DNA of 37,259 bases from the NCBI GenBank assembly GCA_902767915.1, contig CACXJE010000011.1, positions 1 through 37,259 on the forward strand. Reading direction: 5' to 3'. Numbering within the stretch: position 1 is the stretch's first letter; every line of letters starts with the position of its first letter. Both the position numbers and the translations under genes were made by a program. The notes under the pieces are model-generated. The model did no database searches, was not told the origin of the DNA, and worked only from the letters and a program-made list of their open reading frames with translations. This DNA is from Oscillospiraceae bacterium (GTDB taxonomy: Bacteria; Bacillota; Clostridia; Oscillospirales; Oscillospiraceae). This document shows, piece after piece, positions 15,267 to 23,515 of the stretch.

Positions 15267-15473
15267 TTATTTCTCGATGATGATGGCAACGTCCGGGCAG
15301 GTCATTGCGCAGGACAGGCAGCCGATGCAAGCCTCAGGATTCGCCACCACGACAGGGTAATAGCCCTTGACGTTGAGGTGGTGGGTCTGGGTTGCCAGCA
15401 CGCCCTTGGGACACAGACGCACGCAAAGGCCGCAGCTCTTGCATACATCTTCTTGGATGGTGACTTTCGTCAT
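15267..15473 (-). CDS. 2-oxoacid:ferredoxin oxidoreductase, delta (2[4Fe-4S] ferredoxin-like) subunit
   Basis: 68 aa from ATG 15473 (GAGGAAA upstream). Two classical cluster motifs are present, CKSCGLCVRLCPKG (about residues 10-23) and CIGCLSCAMTCPDV (about 47-60), for two [4Fe-4S] clusters. KGYYPVV in between is typical of the delta subunit of Vor/Kor enzymes. It passes electrons from the beta-subunit active site to free ferredoxin. It is the first gene of the compact oxidoreductase run. Confidence 0.93.
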   Translation of the reverse strand: MTKVTIQEDVCKSCGLCVRLCPKGVLATQTHHLNVKGYYPVVVANPEACIGCLSCAMTCPDVAIIIEK

Positions 15474-15513
15474 AGCATTTCCTCGCTTTCGTTTTCGTTT
15501 ATTTCCTGTTGAA

Positions 15514-15530
15514 TTGGTTGACGGAACCAA
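15514..15530. promoter_or_regulatory. Candidate operator upstream of the oxidoreductase genes
   Basis: TTGGTT-GACGG-AACCAA is a perfect 6-bp inverted repeat with a 5-bp centre, 41 bp upstream of the delta-subunit start. It resembles an elongated GntR-type site but has wider spacing than the sites at 16410-16441. I see no clear promoter hexamers beside it. Confidence 0.3.
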
Positions 15531-15544
15531 AAAACGACTTGAAA

Positions 15545-15670
15545 ATAGGGATCAGGGAACAGGGAACAGGGAACAGGGAACAGGGAATAGGGAACAGGGT
15601 CGGAGTTTTGCAGATTGCAATCTGCAAAACACAATAAATTCTCAATTCTCAATTCTCACTTCTCAATTCC
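15545..15670 (-). repeat. Heptamer-flanked palindrome element, copy E3
   Basis: On the minus strand it starts directly after the TAG stop of the ParA-like gene. GAGAATT heptamers come first, then a perfect 26-nt palindrome at 15605-15630 (half GTTTTGCAGATTG), then CTCC, then an array of CCCTGTT-type heptamers (GGGAACA on the plus strand). The central 40 or so bases are the same as in copy E4. It fills most of the 198-bp gap before the ferredoxin-subunit gene. Confidence 0.78.
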
Positions 15671-16387
15671 CTACAGCCCCTCTGCCAGGAACTTATCCCA
15701 GCTGCGGTGCATCATGACCTGAATGGGCTGATACCTGCCGATATAGGCGGGGTCCAGGTTATTTGCTTCGGCGTACCGGGCGAAGCTGTCCAAAATCTCC
15801 TGTCTGCCGCAGGTGCCCCAGACCGGGATCCCGGTCTGCTCCGACAGGCCCTTCACCAGATCGTAGCCCAGCTTCAGATGGCTCACGTCCGTCTCCCCCG
15901 CCAGGTTGGCGTTGTTGACGATGCCGGTGACGGCCATGCGGGAGACGTACTGGATCTTGTACAGGGTGTCCAGGGCGCTGGGCAGGTCCGCGGCGGTGGG
16001 CCGCAGGGGATTCACAATGAACAGCACATGGACCTTGTCCTGAGGGAGCTGCTCGAACCGGGGCTTATACTGACCCAGGGCAATGGAGCCCACGTCGTCG
16101 CCGCCGATGTCGAAGATCACCGTGCCCTCCCCGGGGGCAAAGGCCGAATAGACCCGGGCGGACAGGGACATGATCTCGATTTTTTCCAGGGCAAAGGGCG
16201 GCATAATCAGCTCCACGCCGGCGGGCTCCAGCACGTCCCCCCGCTCGCTGATGCGGAAATAGGGGTTGATCACGTCCAGATCCACCACGGTGCAGGGGCC
16301 CTCCTTGGCCTTTTCCACCGCCAGGTTCAGCCCCAGCTCGCTTTTGCCGCTGCCGAAGCTGCCCAAAAGCACCCAGTATTCCTTCAC
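15671..16387 (-). CDS. ParA/MinD-like P-loop ATPase linked to the oxidoreductase cluster
   Basis: 238 aa from GTG 16387, which has GGGAGG 7 nt upstream; in-frame ATGs at 16420 and 16408 lack a ribosome site and overlap the operator. Walker A is GSFGSGKSELGLNLA (about residues 7-21). The switch region DLDVINPYFRISERGD resembles the deviant-Walker/SIMIBI class, and FDIGGDDVGS is the Walker B/switch II region. Guanine- or base-specificity-like motif: GIVNNANLAGET. SIMIBI ATPases of this kind often load metal or Fe-S cofactors, or position partner proteins. Being first in a transcription unit leading into an Fe-S oxidoreductase, a maturation or chaperone role for that enzyme is my inference. No more specific family can be named. 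Confidence 0.75.
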   Translation of the reverse strand: MKEYWVLLGSFGSGKSELGLNLAVEKAKEGPCTVVDLDVINPYFRISERGDVLEPAGVELIMPPFALEKIEIMSLSARVYSAFAPGEGTVIFDIGGDDVGSIALGQYKPRFEQLPQDKVHVLFIVNPLRPTAADLPSALDTLYKIQYVSRMAVTGIVNNANLAGETDVSHLKLGYDLVKGLSEQTGIPVWGTCGRQEILDSFARYAEANNLDPAYIGRYQPIQVMMHRSWDKFLAEGL

Positions 16388-16409
16388 GCGACCGCCTCCC
16401 TTCCGCATG

Positions 16410-16441
16410 TTGTCTGACATCTTCTTCAGGTTGTCAGACTA
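16410..16441. promoter_or_regulatory. Two tandem GntR/FadR-type operator candidates
   Basis: TTGTCTGACAT (16410-16420) and TTGTCAGACTA (16431-16441) fit the TTGTC-N-GACAA type of near-palindrome bound by FadR-subfamily regulators. Their centres are 21 bp apart, two helical turns, on the same DNA face. They sit just downstream of the minus-strand -10 hexamer, where a bound repressor would block the start of transcription. The regulator encoded at 10433-11119 is the obvious candidate. Confidence 0.55.
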
Positions 16442-16449
16442 TCATCTTC

Positions 16450-16478
16450 ATTTTACCAAAACAGCAGACAAAAGTCAA
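16450..16478 (-). promoter_or_regulatory. SigA-type promoter driving the ParA-like gene and probably the catabolic cluster
   Basis: On the minus strand TTGACT (16478-16473) and TAAAAT (16455-16450) are separated by exactly 17 bp. The predicted start of transcription near 16443 falls at the edge of the operator pair. The leader is about 55 nt. Confidence 0.75.
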
Positions 16479-16529
16479 TCGAGTTTTGTGCCTTTTTACA
16501 TCTTTTTTGTAGCCTTTTCGGATCCGGTG

Positions 16530-16538
16530 TGCTATAAT
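16530..16538 (+). promoter_or_regulatory. Predicted extended -10 promoter of the M20 amidohydrolase
   Basis: TGCTATAAT, identical to the extended -10 element at 5920-5928, 38 bp upstream of the start at 16577. It is divergent from the promoter at 16450-16478, about 50 bp away. Confidence 0.6.
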
Positions 16539-16576
16539 ACGGTCCGAACGAAACCAAAGCCGGGGAGGAATGGAAC

Positions 16577-17680
16577 ATGGAGCCGGAAATCAAGCAGGAA
16601 ATCATCCGGGCAAGGCAGGCGCTTTGGACGCTGGCGGAGCGCTCCGGGCAGGAGCGGCGGACCCAGGCCTGGATCCGGGACTTTTTGCAGACCCGCACCG
16701 ATCTGCAGGTGGTGGACCGGGGGACCTGGCTCTACGCCAGGCATGACGAGGGCGCTGCCCGGACGGTCGTGGTCCGGGCGGACCACGACGCGGTGCCCGT
16801 GGGGCAGGAGGCCCGCCATCTCTGCGGCCACGACGGCCACACCGCCGCTCTTTTGGGCCTGGCCTGTCTGATCAGGGGCAGGACCCTGGGGAAAAACGTG
16901 ATCCTCCTGTTCCAGCACGCGGAGGAGACCGGCTACGGGGCCCCCGCCTGCTGCGAGCTCTTCGCTTTGGAGGGCCTTACCCGGGAAAACACCCGGATGA
17001 TCGGCTGCCACAACATCCCCGGCGAGCCCTTGGGCACGGTGCTGCTGCGGCGCGGGACCTTTGCCTGCGCCTCCTGCGGCGTGGAGATCGGTCTGACGGG
17101 CCGTCCCACCCATGCGGCCTACCCGGAAAACGGGCTGAATCCCACCGGTGCCGCCGCCCGGCTGGCCCTGGAGATCCCCGGGCTCGCCGCCGGGACGGCC
17201 CGGGAATTTGACTGCATGGCCCTGGCCACGATTGTGGGCATGCGGACCGGAGACCGGGCCTTCGGCGTGGCCGCCGCCGAGGGGAAGCTCTGGGTCACCC
17301 TCCGGGCGGAGAAGGCCGCCGCCTTCGAGGCGCTGAACCGGCGGGTGGACGCGGCCGTTCGACGGGAGGCCGAGGCAGAAGCCCTGGGCTGGTCTCTGGA
17401 CCGGGAGGACCTGTTCCCCGCCACGGAGAACGACCCTGCCCTGCTGGCGGATCTGGAGCGGATCTGCGCCGAAGCGGGCCTGCCTTATAAATACCTGGAC
17501 GTGCCCTTCCGCTGGTCCGAGGACTTCGGCCACTACGGCCGCTACGTCCCTGCCTGCTTCTTCGGCGTGGGCTCCGGCCCGGAGACCGCCCCCCTGCACA
17601 CGGAGGGCTACTGCTACCCCGACGCTCTGGCCCCGGTCACCGCGGAGATTTTCCTCCGGCTCCTCACGGGGGGAATTTGA
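16577..17680 (+). CDS. M20D-family amidohydrolase/peptidase
   Basis: 367 aa, with GGGAGGA upstream of the ATG. The di-metal site of M20D hydrolases is visible: CGHDGHTA (about residues 83-90), HAEETGYG (about 114-121, with catalytic Glu), the CHNIPG His, THAAYPE in the dimerisation domain, and the final PLHTEGYCYPD. The family includes N-acyl-amino-acid deacylases and aminobenzoyl-glutamate or hippurate hydrolases. Substrate cannot be read from sequence. It is transcribed away from the amino-acid fermentation cluster, so it may supply free amino acids from acylated ones. It ends just before a repeat-filled gap. Confidence 0.85.
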   Translation: MEPEIKQEIIRARQALWTLAERSGQERRTQAWIRDFLQTRTDLQVVDRGTWLYARHDEGAARTVVVRADHDAVPVGQEARHLCGHDGHTAALLGLACLIRGRTLGKNVILLFQHAEETGYGAPACCELFALEGLTRENTRMIGCHNIPGEPLGTVLLRRGTFACASCGVEIGLTGRPTHAAYPENGLNPTGAAARLALEIPGLAAGTAREFDCMALATIVGMRTGDRAFGVAAAEGKLWVTLRAEKAAAFEALNRRVDAAVRREAEAEALGWSLDREDLFPATENDPALLADLERICAEAGLPYKYLDVPFRWSEDFGHYGRYVPACFFGVGSGPETAPLHTEGYCYPDALAPVTAEIFLRLLTGGI

Positions 17681-17690
17681 AAATCGTGCG

Positions 17691-17797
17691 TTGAGAATTG
17701 AGAGTTGAGAATTGAGAATTGAGAATTTATTGTGTTTTGCAGATTGCAATCTGCAAAACTCCACAATTATTCATTATTCACTATTCACTATTCACTG
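17691..17797 (+). repeat. Heptamer-flanked palindrome element, copy E4
   Basis: Begins 10 bp after the amidohydrolase stop. GAGAATT heptamers, TTGTG, the perfect 26-nt palindrome at 17734-17759 (same as E3), CTCCAC, then ATTCACT heptamers. It has the same orientation relative to the upstream gene as E2, E3 and E8. Confidence 0.78.
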
Positions 17798-17811
17798 AAT
17801 GAAACCCCTCC

Positions 17812-17910
17812 ACCATGCTTCGCATGGTCCCCCTCCCCTAAAACTGCTTCGCAGCGTTAGGGGAGGTTTGGCCGCTTCCCTGGTGCCTGGTGCCTGGTGC
17901 CTGTTGCCTG
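17812..17910 (+). repeat. GC-rich hairpin cluster and GTGCCTG heptamer array
   Basis: Three structured pieces: ACCATGC-TTC-GCATGGT (17812-17828); CCTCCCCTAA (17832-17841) pairing with TTAGGGGAGG (17857-17866) around an inner CTGC-TTC-GCAG hairpin; and four 7-bp GTGCCTG-type repeats at 17882-17910. With copy E4 this leaves the 390-bp gap before pyrC almost entirely repetitive, apart from the promoter at 17999. Confidence 0.65.
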
Positions 17911-17998
17911 ATACGTTGGCATTTTGCCCACTTTCCAAAACGGATTTCGGCGGATTCCGGCAGATTCCACAAACTTCCCCTGACCCCGGGTTTGTTTC

Positions 17999-18028
17999 TT
18001 GACAGAACCCGGGGGTTTATGGTAAAGT
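17999..18028 (+). promoter_or_regulatory. Predicted promoter of the pyr(-pur) cluster
   Basis: TTGACA (17999-18004) and an extended -10 TGGTAAAGT (hexamer 18023-18028) with an 18-bp spacer, 45 bp upstream of the pyrC start. No PyrR-type attenuator or other long leader fits in this short distance. Confidence 0.6.
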
Positions 18029-18073
18029 ATAGGGGACAGGCGATCCGACTCCCGCTGATTGTGAGGGCATGCT

Positions 18074-19272
<1,199 letters not shown>

Positions 19273-19276
<4 letters not shown>

Positions 19277-19312
19277 CGGCGCGCAGTGCGCGCCACAGGT
19301 CGGTTTACCGAC
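19273..19312 (+). repeat. Double-hairpin element, divergent copy R4
   Basis: GTAG followed by hairpin GGCGCGC-AGT-GCGCGCC (19278-19294) and hairpin GTCGGT-TT-ACCGAC (19299-19312). The CTAC end is not present. The left GTAG supplies the pyrC stop codon. It occupies the pyrC-pyrK gap. Confidence 0.5.
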
Positions 19313-19331
19313 AGCGCTGAAAGGAAACACC

Positions 19332-20066
19332 ATGAACGACACGCTTTTTACGGTTCTCTCTCAGCGGAAGCTGACGGACCACGTATATGAACTCCGGCTG
19401 CAAGGGGATACTTCCCATATCACCCGGCCGGGACAGTTTGTGAATCTGAAGCTGGATGGTCTCTACCTCCGGCGGCCCATCTCGGTCTGCAATCTGGAGG
19501 GGGACGTGCTGACCCTCATTTATAAAGTCGTGGGCAAGGGCACCGAGCAGCTCAGCCGGATGGCCCCCGGGGAAGCCCTCCCGGTGCTGACCGGCCTGGG
19601 CAACGGCTACGACGTCAGTCTTTCCGGCCCCGCTCCCCTGCTGATCGGCGGGGGCGTGGGGGTGCCGCCCCTGTACCTGCTTGCAAAGCGGCTGCGGGCA
19701 GCGGGCAAAGCTGTCTCCGTGATTCTGGGCTTCAACACCGCCTCGGAGGTCTTCTACGAGGCCGAATTCCGGGCCCTGGGCTGCGAAGTCACCGTCACCA
19801 CCGTGGACGGCTCCTGTGGCGTCAAGGGCTTCGTCACCGACGCCCTGCCGGAATCGTATTCCCACGTCTACACCTGCGGCCCGGAGCCCATGCTCAAGGC
19901 CGTGTACCGCAGCATCCCCACCGGCGGCTCCTTCAGCTTTGAAAAGCGGATGGGCTGTGGCTTCGGCGCCTGCATGGGCTGCAGCTGCAAAACCGTCACC
20001 GGCTACAAGCGGATCTGCAAGGAGGGCCCCGTGCTGCAAAAGGAGGAGATCCTATGGGAAGGCTGA
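19332..20066 (+). CDS. pyrK: Dihydroorotate dehydrogenase electron transfer subunit
   Basis: 244 aa from ATG 19332 (AAAGGA upstream). Ferredoxin-reductase-like: FAD-binding RRPISVCN (about 51-58), NAD-binding GGGVGVPPLYLLAKRL, and a C-terminal [2Fe-2S] motif with four cysteines in CGFGACMGCSCK and RICKEGP. It passes electrons from dihydroorotate, oxidised in PyrD, to NAD+. It overlaps pyrD by 13 nt, consistent with a heterotetramer made in step. Confidence 0.95.
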   Translation: MNDTLFTVLSQRKLTDHVYELRLQGDTSHITRPGQFVNLKLDGLYLRRPISVCNLEGDVLTLIYKVVGKGTEQLSRMAPGEALPVLTGLGNGYDVSLSGPAPLLIGGGVGVPPLYLLAKRLRAAGKAVSVILGFNTASEVFYEAEFRALGCEVTVTTVDGSCGVKGFVTDALPESYSHVYTCGPEPMLKAVYRSIPTGGSFSFEKRMGCGFGACMGCSCKTVTGYKRICKEGPVLQKEEILWEG

Positions 20067-20962
20067 GCGTGAATCTCTGCGGTATAGAGCTGGACAACCC
20101 CGTGATCCCCGCCTCCGGCACCTTCGGCTACGGCTGGGAGTTCGCGGAATTATACGATATAAATATTTTAGGCAGCTTCTCCTGCAAGGGCACCACCCGG
20201 GAGCCCCGGTTCGGCAACCCCACCCCCCGGATCGCGGACTGCCCCGCCGGCATGCTGAACGCGGTGGGTCTGCAGAACCCCGGCGTGGACCGGGTCATCG
20301 ACACAGAGCTGCCGAAGCTGGCCCGGGTCTTCCATAAGCCCGTCATGGCCAACGTCAGCGGCTTCTCCCTGGAGGAATACGCCGAGACCTGCGCCAGGCT
20401 GGACCGGGAGCCCCAGGTGGGCTGGCTGGAGGTCAACATCTCCTGCCCCAACGTCCACGGGGGCGGCATGAGCTTCGGCACCGACTGCGGCCAGGCCGCC
20501 GCGGTGGTCCGGGCGGTGAAGGCCGTCACCACCAAGCCGGTGCTGATCAAGCTGACCCCCAACGTGACCGACGTGGTCTCGGTGGCAAGGGCCTGCGAGG
20601 ACGCCGGCGCCGACGGCATCAGCCTTATCAACACCCTGCTGGGGATGCGGATGGATCTGAAAACCCGGAAGCCCGTCCTGGCCAACACCATGGGCGGCTA
20701 CTCCGGCCCCGGCGTCTTCCCGGTGGCCCTGCGGATGGTCTGGCAGGTGGCCCACGCCGTCAAAATCCCCGTGGTGGGCATGGGCGGCGTCAGCTCCGCC
20801 GAGGACGTGCTGGAAATGCTGATGGCCGGGGCTGCGGCCGTAGAGGTCGGCGCCGCCAACCTGGTGGACCCCTGGGCCTGCAAACGCATCATCGAAGATT
20901 TGCCCGCCGCAATGGATCGATACGGGATCAGAACGCTAACTGAATTGAAAATTGAAAATTGA
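20054..20962 (+). CDS. pyrD: Dihydroorotate dehydrogenase, type 1B catalytic subunit
   Basis: 302 aa. FMN-binding TIM barrel with active-site Cys131 in LEVNISCPNVHGGG, early motifs NPVIPASGTFGYG and KGTTREPRFGNPTPR, and late motifs PVVGMGGVSSAEDVLEMLMAGA and VGAANLVDP. It makes orotate. The C-terminus is odd: after YGIRTLTE, the last residues LKIEN and the TGA stop are encoded by AATTGAA heptamers of repeat E5, so the repeat has replaced or extended the natural end. This probably does not affect catalysis. Confidence 0.95.
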   Translation: MGRLSVNLCGIELDNPVIPASGTFGYGWEFAELYDINILGSFSCKGTTREPRFGNPTPRIADCPAGMLNAVGLQNPGVDRVIDTELPKLARVFHKPVMANVSGFSLEEYAETCARLDREPQVGWLEVNISCPNVHGGGMSFGTDCGQAAAVVRAVKAVTTKPVLIKLTPNVTDVVSVARACEDAGADGISLINTLLGMRMDLKTRKPVLANTMGGYSGPGVFPVALRMVWQVAHAVKIPVVGMGGVSSAEDVLEMLMAGAAAVEVGAANLVDPWACKRIIEDLPAAMDRYGIRTLTELKIEN

Positions 20963-21112
20963 AAATTGTGGTATTTTTCAATTCTGCGAATTGAAAAATG
21001 ACTTCAAATCGTCCCGATCTGAGGGCAATTGACAATTGAAATATATCGGAGTTTTTCAAATTATAATTTGAAAAACACATTCATTTTCCACTTTCCATTT
21101 TCCATTTTCAAC
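20942..21112 (+). repeat. Heptamer-flanked palindrome element, copy E5 (two palindromes)
   Basis: AATTGAA heptamers overlapping the end of pyrD, a hairpin at 20973-20999 (ATTTTTCAATTC, loop TGC), a core with AAATCGTCCCGATCTG, a perfect 26-nt palindrome at 21051-21076 (half GTTTTTCAAATTA), then TTTCCAT/TTTCCAC heptamers to 21112. It has the same order of parts as E7. It forms the whole pyrD-pyrF gap except the last 40 bp. Confidence 0.75.
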
Positions 21113-21135
21113 TTGGTACGTACACAGTTTATAAA
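21107..21135 (+). promoter_or_regulatory. Weak candidate promoter before pyrF
   Basis: TTCAAC (21107-21112) and TATAAA (21130-21135) are spaced 17 bp apart, at the right edge of repeat E5. The -35 match is poor. Confidence 0.25.
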
Positions 21136-21151
21136 TGATAGGAGGATATAC

Positions 21152-21850
21152 ATGGGACGTGACGTCATCATCGCCTGTGACTTTCCCAGCGGGGAACAGA
21201 CCCTGGCGTTTCTGGATCAGTTTCAGGGCAAAAAGCCCTTTGTGAAAATCGGCATGGAGCTGTTCTACGCCGAGGGCCCCGACATTGTCCGGGCCATCAA
21301 GGCCCGGGGCCATCAGATCTTTCTGGATCTGAAGCTCCACGACATCCCCAACACCGTGAAAAAAGCCATGGCGGTGCTCTCCCGGCTGGACGTGGATATC
21401 TGCAACCTCCACGCCGCCGGCACCGGCGAGATGATGCGGGCCGCCCTGGAGGGCCTGACCCGGCCCGACGGCACCCGGCCCCTGCTGATCGCCGTGACCC
21501 AGCTCACCTCCACCAATCAGGAGGCTCTGGAAAACGAGCTGCTGATCGACCGGCCCATGGATGAGGTGGTTATGGCCTACGCCGAAAACGCCAAAGCCGC
21601 CGGTCTGGACGGGGTGGTCTGCTCCCCCCTGGAGGCGGAAAAGGTCCACGCCCGCTGCGGCGCAGACTTCCTCACCGTCACCCCCGGGGTCCGGTTCGCC
21701 GACGGGGACAAGGGCGACCAGAAGCGGGTCATGACCCCCGCGCAGGCGAAGGCCGTCGGCTCGGATTACATCGTGGTGGGCCGCCCCATCACCGCGGCGG
21801 CAGACCCTGTGGCAGCGTATGAGCGGTGCCTGGAAGAATTCGTGGTTTGA
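21152..21850 (+). CDS. pyrF: Orotidine 5'-phosphate decarboxylase
   Basis: 232 aa from ATG 21152 (AGGAGG 6 nt upstream). The catalytic tetrad region [10 protein letters not shown] is present, with Asp59, Lys61 and Asp64. [23 protein letters not shown] and YIVVGRPI form the phosphate-binding end. This is the PyrF group I form of normal length, converting OMP to UMP. The gene order, decarboxylase before phosphoribosyltransferase, is common in Firmicutes. Confidence 0.95.
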   Translation: MGRDVIIACDFPSGEQTLAFLDQFQGKKPFVKIGMELFYAEGPDIVRAIKARGHQIFLDLKLHDIPNTVKKAMAVLSRLDVDICNLHAAGTGEMMRAALEGLTRPDGTRPLLIAVTQLTSTNQEALENELLIDRPMDEVVMAYAENAKAAGLDGVVCSPLEAEKVHARCGADFLTVTPGVRFADGDKGDQKRVMTPAQAKAVGSDYIVVGRPITAAADPVAAYERCLEEFVV

Positions 21851-21852
21851 TG

Positions 21853-21929
21853 CGTAGGGCGGCCAGACCCCTGGCCGCCGGGAAAAGCATTCGAAAAACA
21901 GCGGCGGCCTGAGGTCAGGCCGCCCTACG
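21853..21929. repeat. Double-hairpin GTAG...CTAC element, copy R3
   Basis: CGTAGGGCGGCC at 21853 and its exact complement ending at 21929. The left hairpin is GGCGGCCAG-ACCC-CTGGCCGCC and the right hairpin GGCGGCCTGA-GG-TCAGGCCGCC, with an A-rich middle. It starts 2 bp after the pyrF stop and ends 18 bp before pyrE. Stem sequences differ from R1 and R2 while the ends are shared. Confidence 0.78.
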
Positions 21930-21947
21930 GAAGAAAGGAAACGTAGT

Positions 21948-22592
21948 ATGGATCTTTCCACAACAATCGCAACCGATCTGCTCTCCATCCGGGCCGTGTT
22001 CTTCCGGCCGGAGGAGCCCTTCACCTGGGCCAGCGGCATCAAAAGTCCCGTCTACTGCGACAACCGCCTGACCCTCACCGCCCCGGCGGTCCGCAACCAC
22101 GTGGAAAACGGCCTGGTACAGCTGATCCGGGAGCACTACCCGGAGGCGGAGGTCCTGATGGGCACCTCCACCGCCGGCATCGCCCACGCCGCCATCGCCG
22201 GCCACATCATGGGCCTGCCCATGGGCTACGTCCGCTCCGGCAACAAGGACCACGGCCGCCAGAACCGGATCGAGGGCCGGCTGGAGCCGGGCCAGAAGGT
22301 GGTGGTGGTGGAGGATCTGATCTCCACCGGCGGCTCCGTCATCGAGGTGGTGGAGGCCCTGCGGGAGGCCGGGGCCCAGGTGCTGGGCGTGGTCTCCATC
22401 TTCACCTACGGCATGCAGCGGGGTCTGGACCGGCTGGCCGCCGCCGAGGTGGAAAACCATTCTCTCACAAATTTTGACTGCATCGCCGCAGTCGCAGCCC
22501 GGGAGGGCTATATCAAACCGGAGGACGTGGAGCGGCTCATCGCCTTCCGCAACAACCCCTCCGACGAAAGCTGGATAGGAGGTACCAAATGA
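21948..22592 (+). CDS. pyrE: Orotate phosphoribosyltransferase
   Basis: 214 aa. PRPP-binding motif [17 protein letters not shown] (about residues 117-133), with the early [11 protein letters not shown] and the flexible-loop basic segment [13 protein letters not shown]. It joins orotate and PRPP to OMP. The stop overlaps the pyrB start (ATGA at 22589). Confidence 0.95.
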   Translation: MDLSTTIATDLLSIRAVFFRPEEPFTWASGIKSPVYCDNRLTLTAPAVRNHVENGLVQLIREHYPEAEVLMGTSTAGIAHAAIAGHIMGLPMGYVRSGNKDHGRQNRIEGRLEPGQKVVVVEDLISTGGSVIEVVEALREAGAQVLGVVSIFTYGMQRGLDRLAAAEVENHSLTNFDCIAAVAAREGYIKPEDVERLIAFRNNPSDESWIGGTK

Positions 22593-23515
22593 AACGCAGC
22601 ATCATCGACATCCTGGACCTGAGCACCGAGGAGCTGGAGGCGCTGGTCGCCACCGCCGAGGACATCATCGCCAACCCCGACAAGTATGCCCACGCCTGTG
22701 ACCGGAGGATCCTGGCCACCCTGTTCTTCGAGCCCTCGACCCGCACCCGCATGAGCTTTGAGGCGGCCATGTACGAGCTGGGCGGACACGTGATTTCCGT
22801 GTCCAGCGCCATGTCCTCCTCCGCCGCCAAGGGCGAGAGCGTGGCCGACACCGCAAAGACCGTCTCCTGCTATGCCGACATCATCGCCATGCGCCATCCC
22901 AAGGAGGGCGCGGCCTATGTGGCGGCCACCAACGCTTCCATCCCCGTGATCAACGCCGGCGACGGCGGCCACTGCCATCCCACCCAGACGTTGGCGGACC
23001 TGCTCACCATCTGGCGGGAAAAGCGCCGCTTTGAGGGCCTGACCATCGGCCTGTGCGGCGACCTGAAATTTGGCCGCACCGTCCATTCCCTGATCAACGC
23101 CATGTCCCGCTACAACGGCAACAGGTTCGTGCTGATCTCCCCCGAGGAGCTGAAGGTGCCCTCCTACGTCAAGAAGGGCAGCCTCAAGGAGCACAACATC
23201 CCCTACACCCAGACCACCGATCTGGAAGCCGCCATGCCGGAGCTGGACATTCTCTATATGACCCGGATCCAGCGGGAGCGGTTCTTCAACGAGGAGGACT
23301 ACCTCCGGCTGAAGGACAGCTACATCCTGACCCCCGACAAGCTGAAGAACGCCAAGCCGGATCTGGCGATCCTGCACCCCCTGCCCCGGGTCAACGAAAT
23401 CAGCGTCGCCATCGACGACGATCCCCGGGCCTGCTACTTCAAGCAGGTGCTCAACGGCAAATACATGCGTATGGCATTGATTCTCAAACTTCTCAAGGAG
23501 GCAGGCAGATTATGA
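22589..23515 (+). CDS. pyrB: Aspartate carbamoyltransferase catalytic subunit
   Basis: 308 aa. The carbamoyl phosphate loop is [13 protein letters not shown] (STRT at residues 50-53). Other motifs are SSAAKGES with the lysine of the neighbouring subunit's 80s loop, HPTQTLADL, and HPLPRVNEI near the C-terminus. It makes carbamoyl-aspartate, step 2 of the pathway. ATGA overlaps link it to pyrE before and pyrI after, and pyrI implies an E. coli-like c6r6 holoenzyme. The partner making carbamoyl phosphate (carAB/pyrAA-AB) is not in the window. Confidence 0.96.
   Translation: MKRSIIDILDLSTEELEALVATAEDIIANPDKYAHACDRRILATLFFEPSTRTRMSFEAAMYELGGHVISVSSAMSSSAAKGESVADTAKTVSCYADIIAMRHPKEGAAYVAATNASIPVINAGDGGHCHPTQTLADLLTIWREKRRFEGLTIGLCGDLKFGRTVHSLINAMSRYNGNRFVLISPEELKVPSYVKKGSLKEHNIPYTQTTDLEAAMPELDILYMTRIQRERFFNEEDYLRLKDSYILTPDKLKNAKPDLAILHPLPRVNEISVAIDDDPRACYFKQVLNGKYMRMALILKLLKEAGRL

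Noticed and set aside
15545-15600. Possible CRISPR-like or minisatellite array of GGGAACA units
   Set aside because: The units are 7 bp with no spacers and no cas genes, and they belong to the heptamer/palindrome element.
18029-18073. PyrR-binding attenuator in the pyrC leader
   Set aside because: The leader from the predicted promoter is only about 40 nt, too short for an antiterminator/terminator pair, and no terminator hairpin is present.
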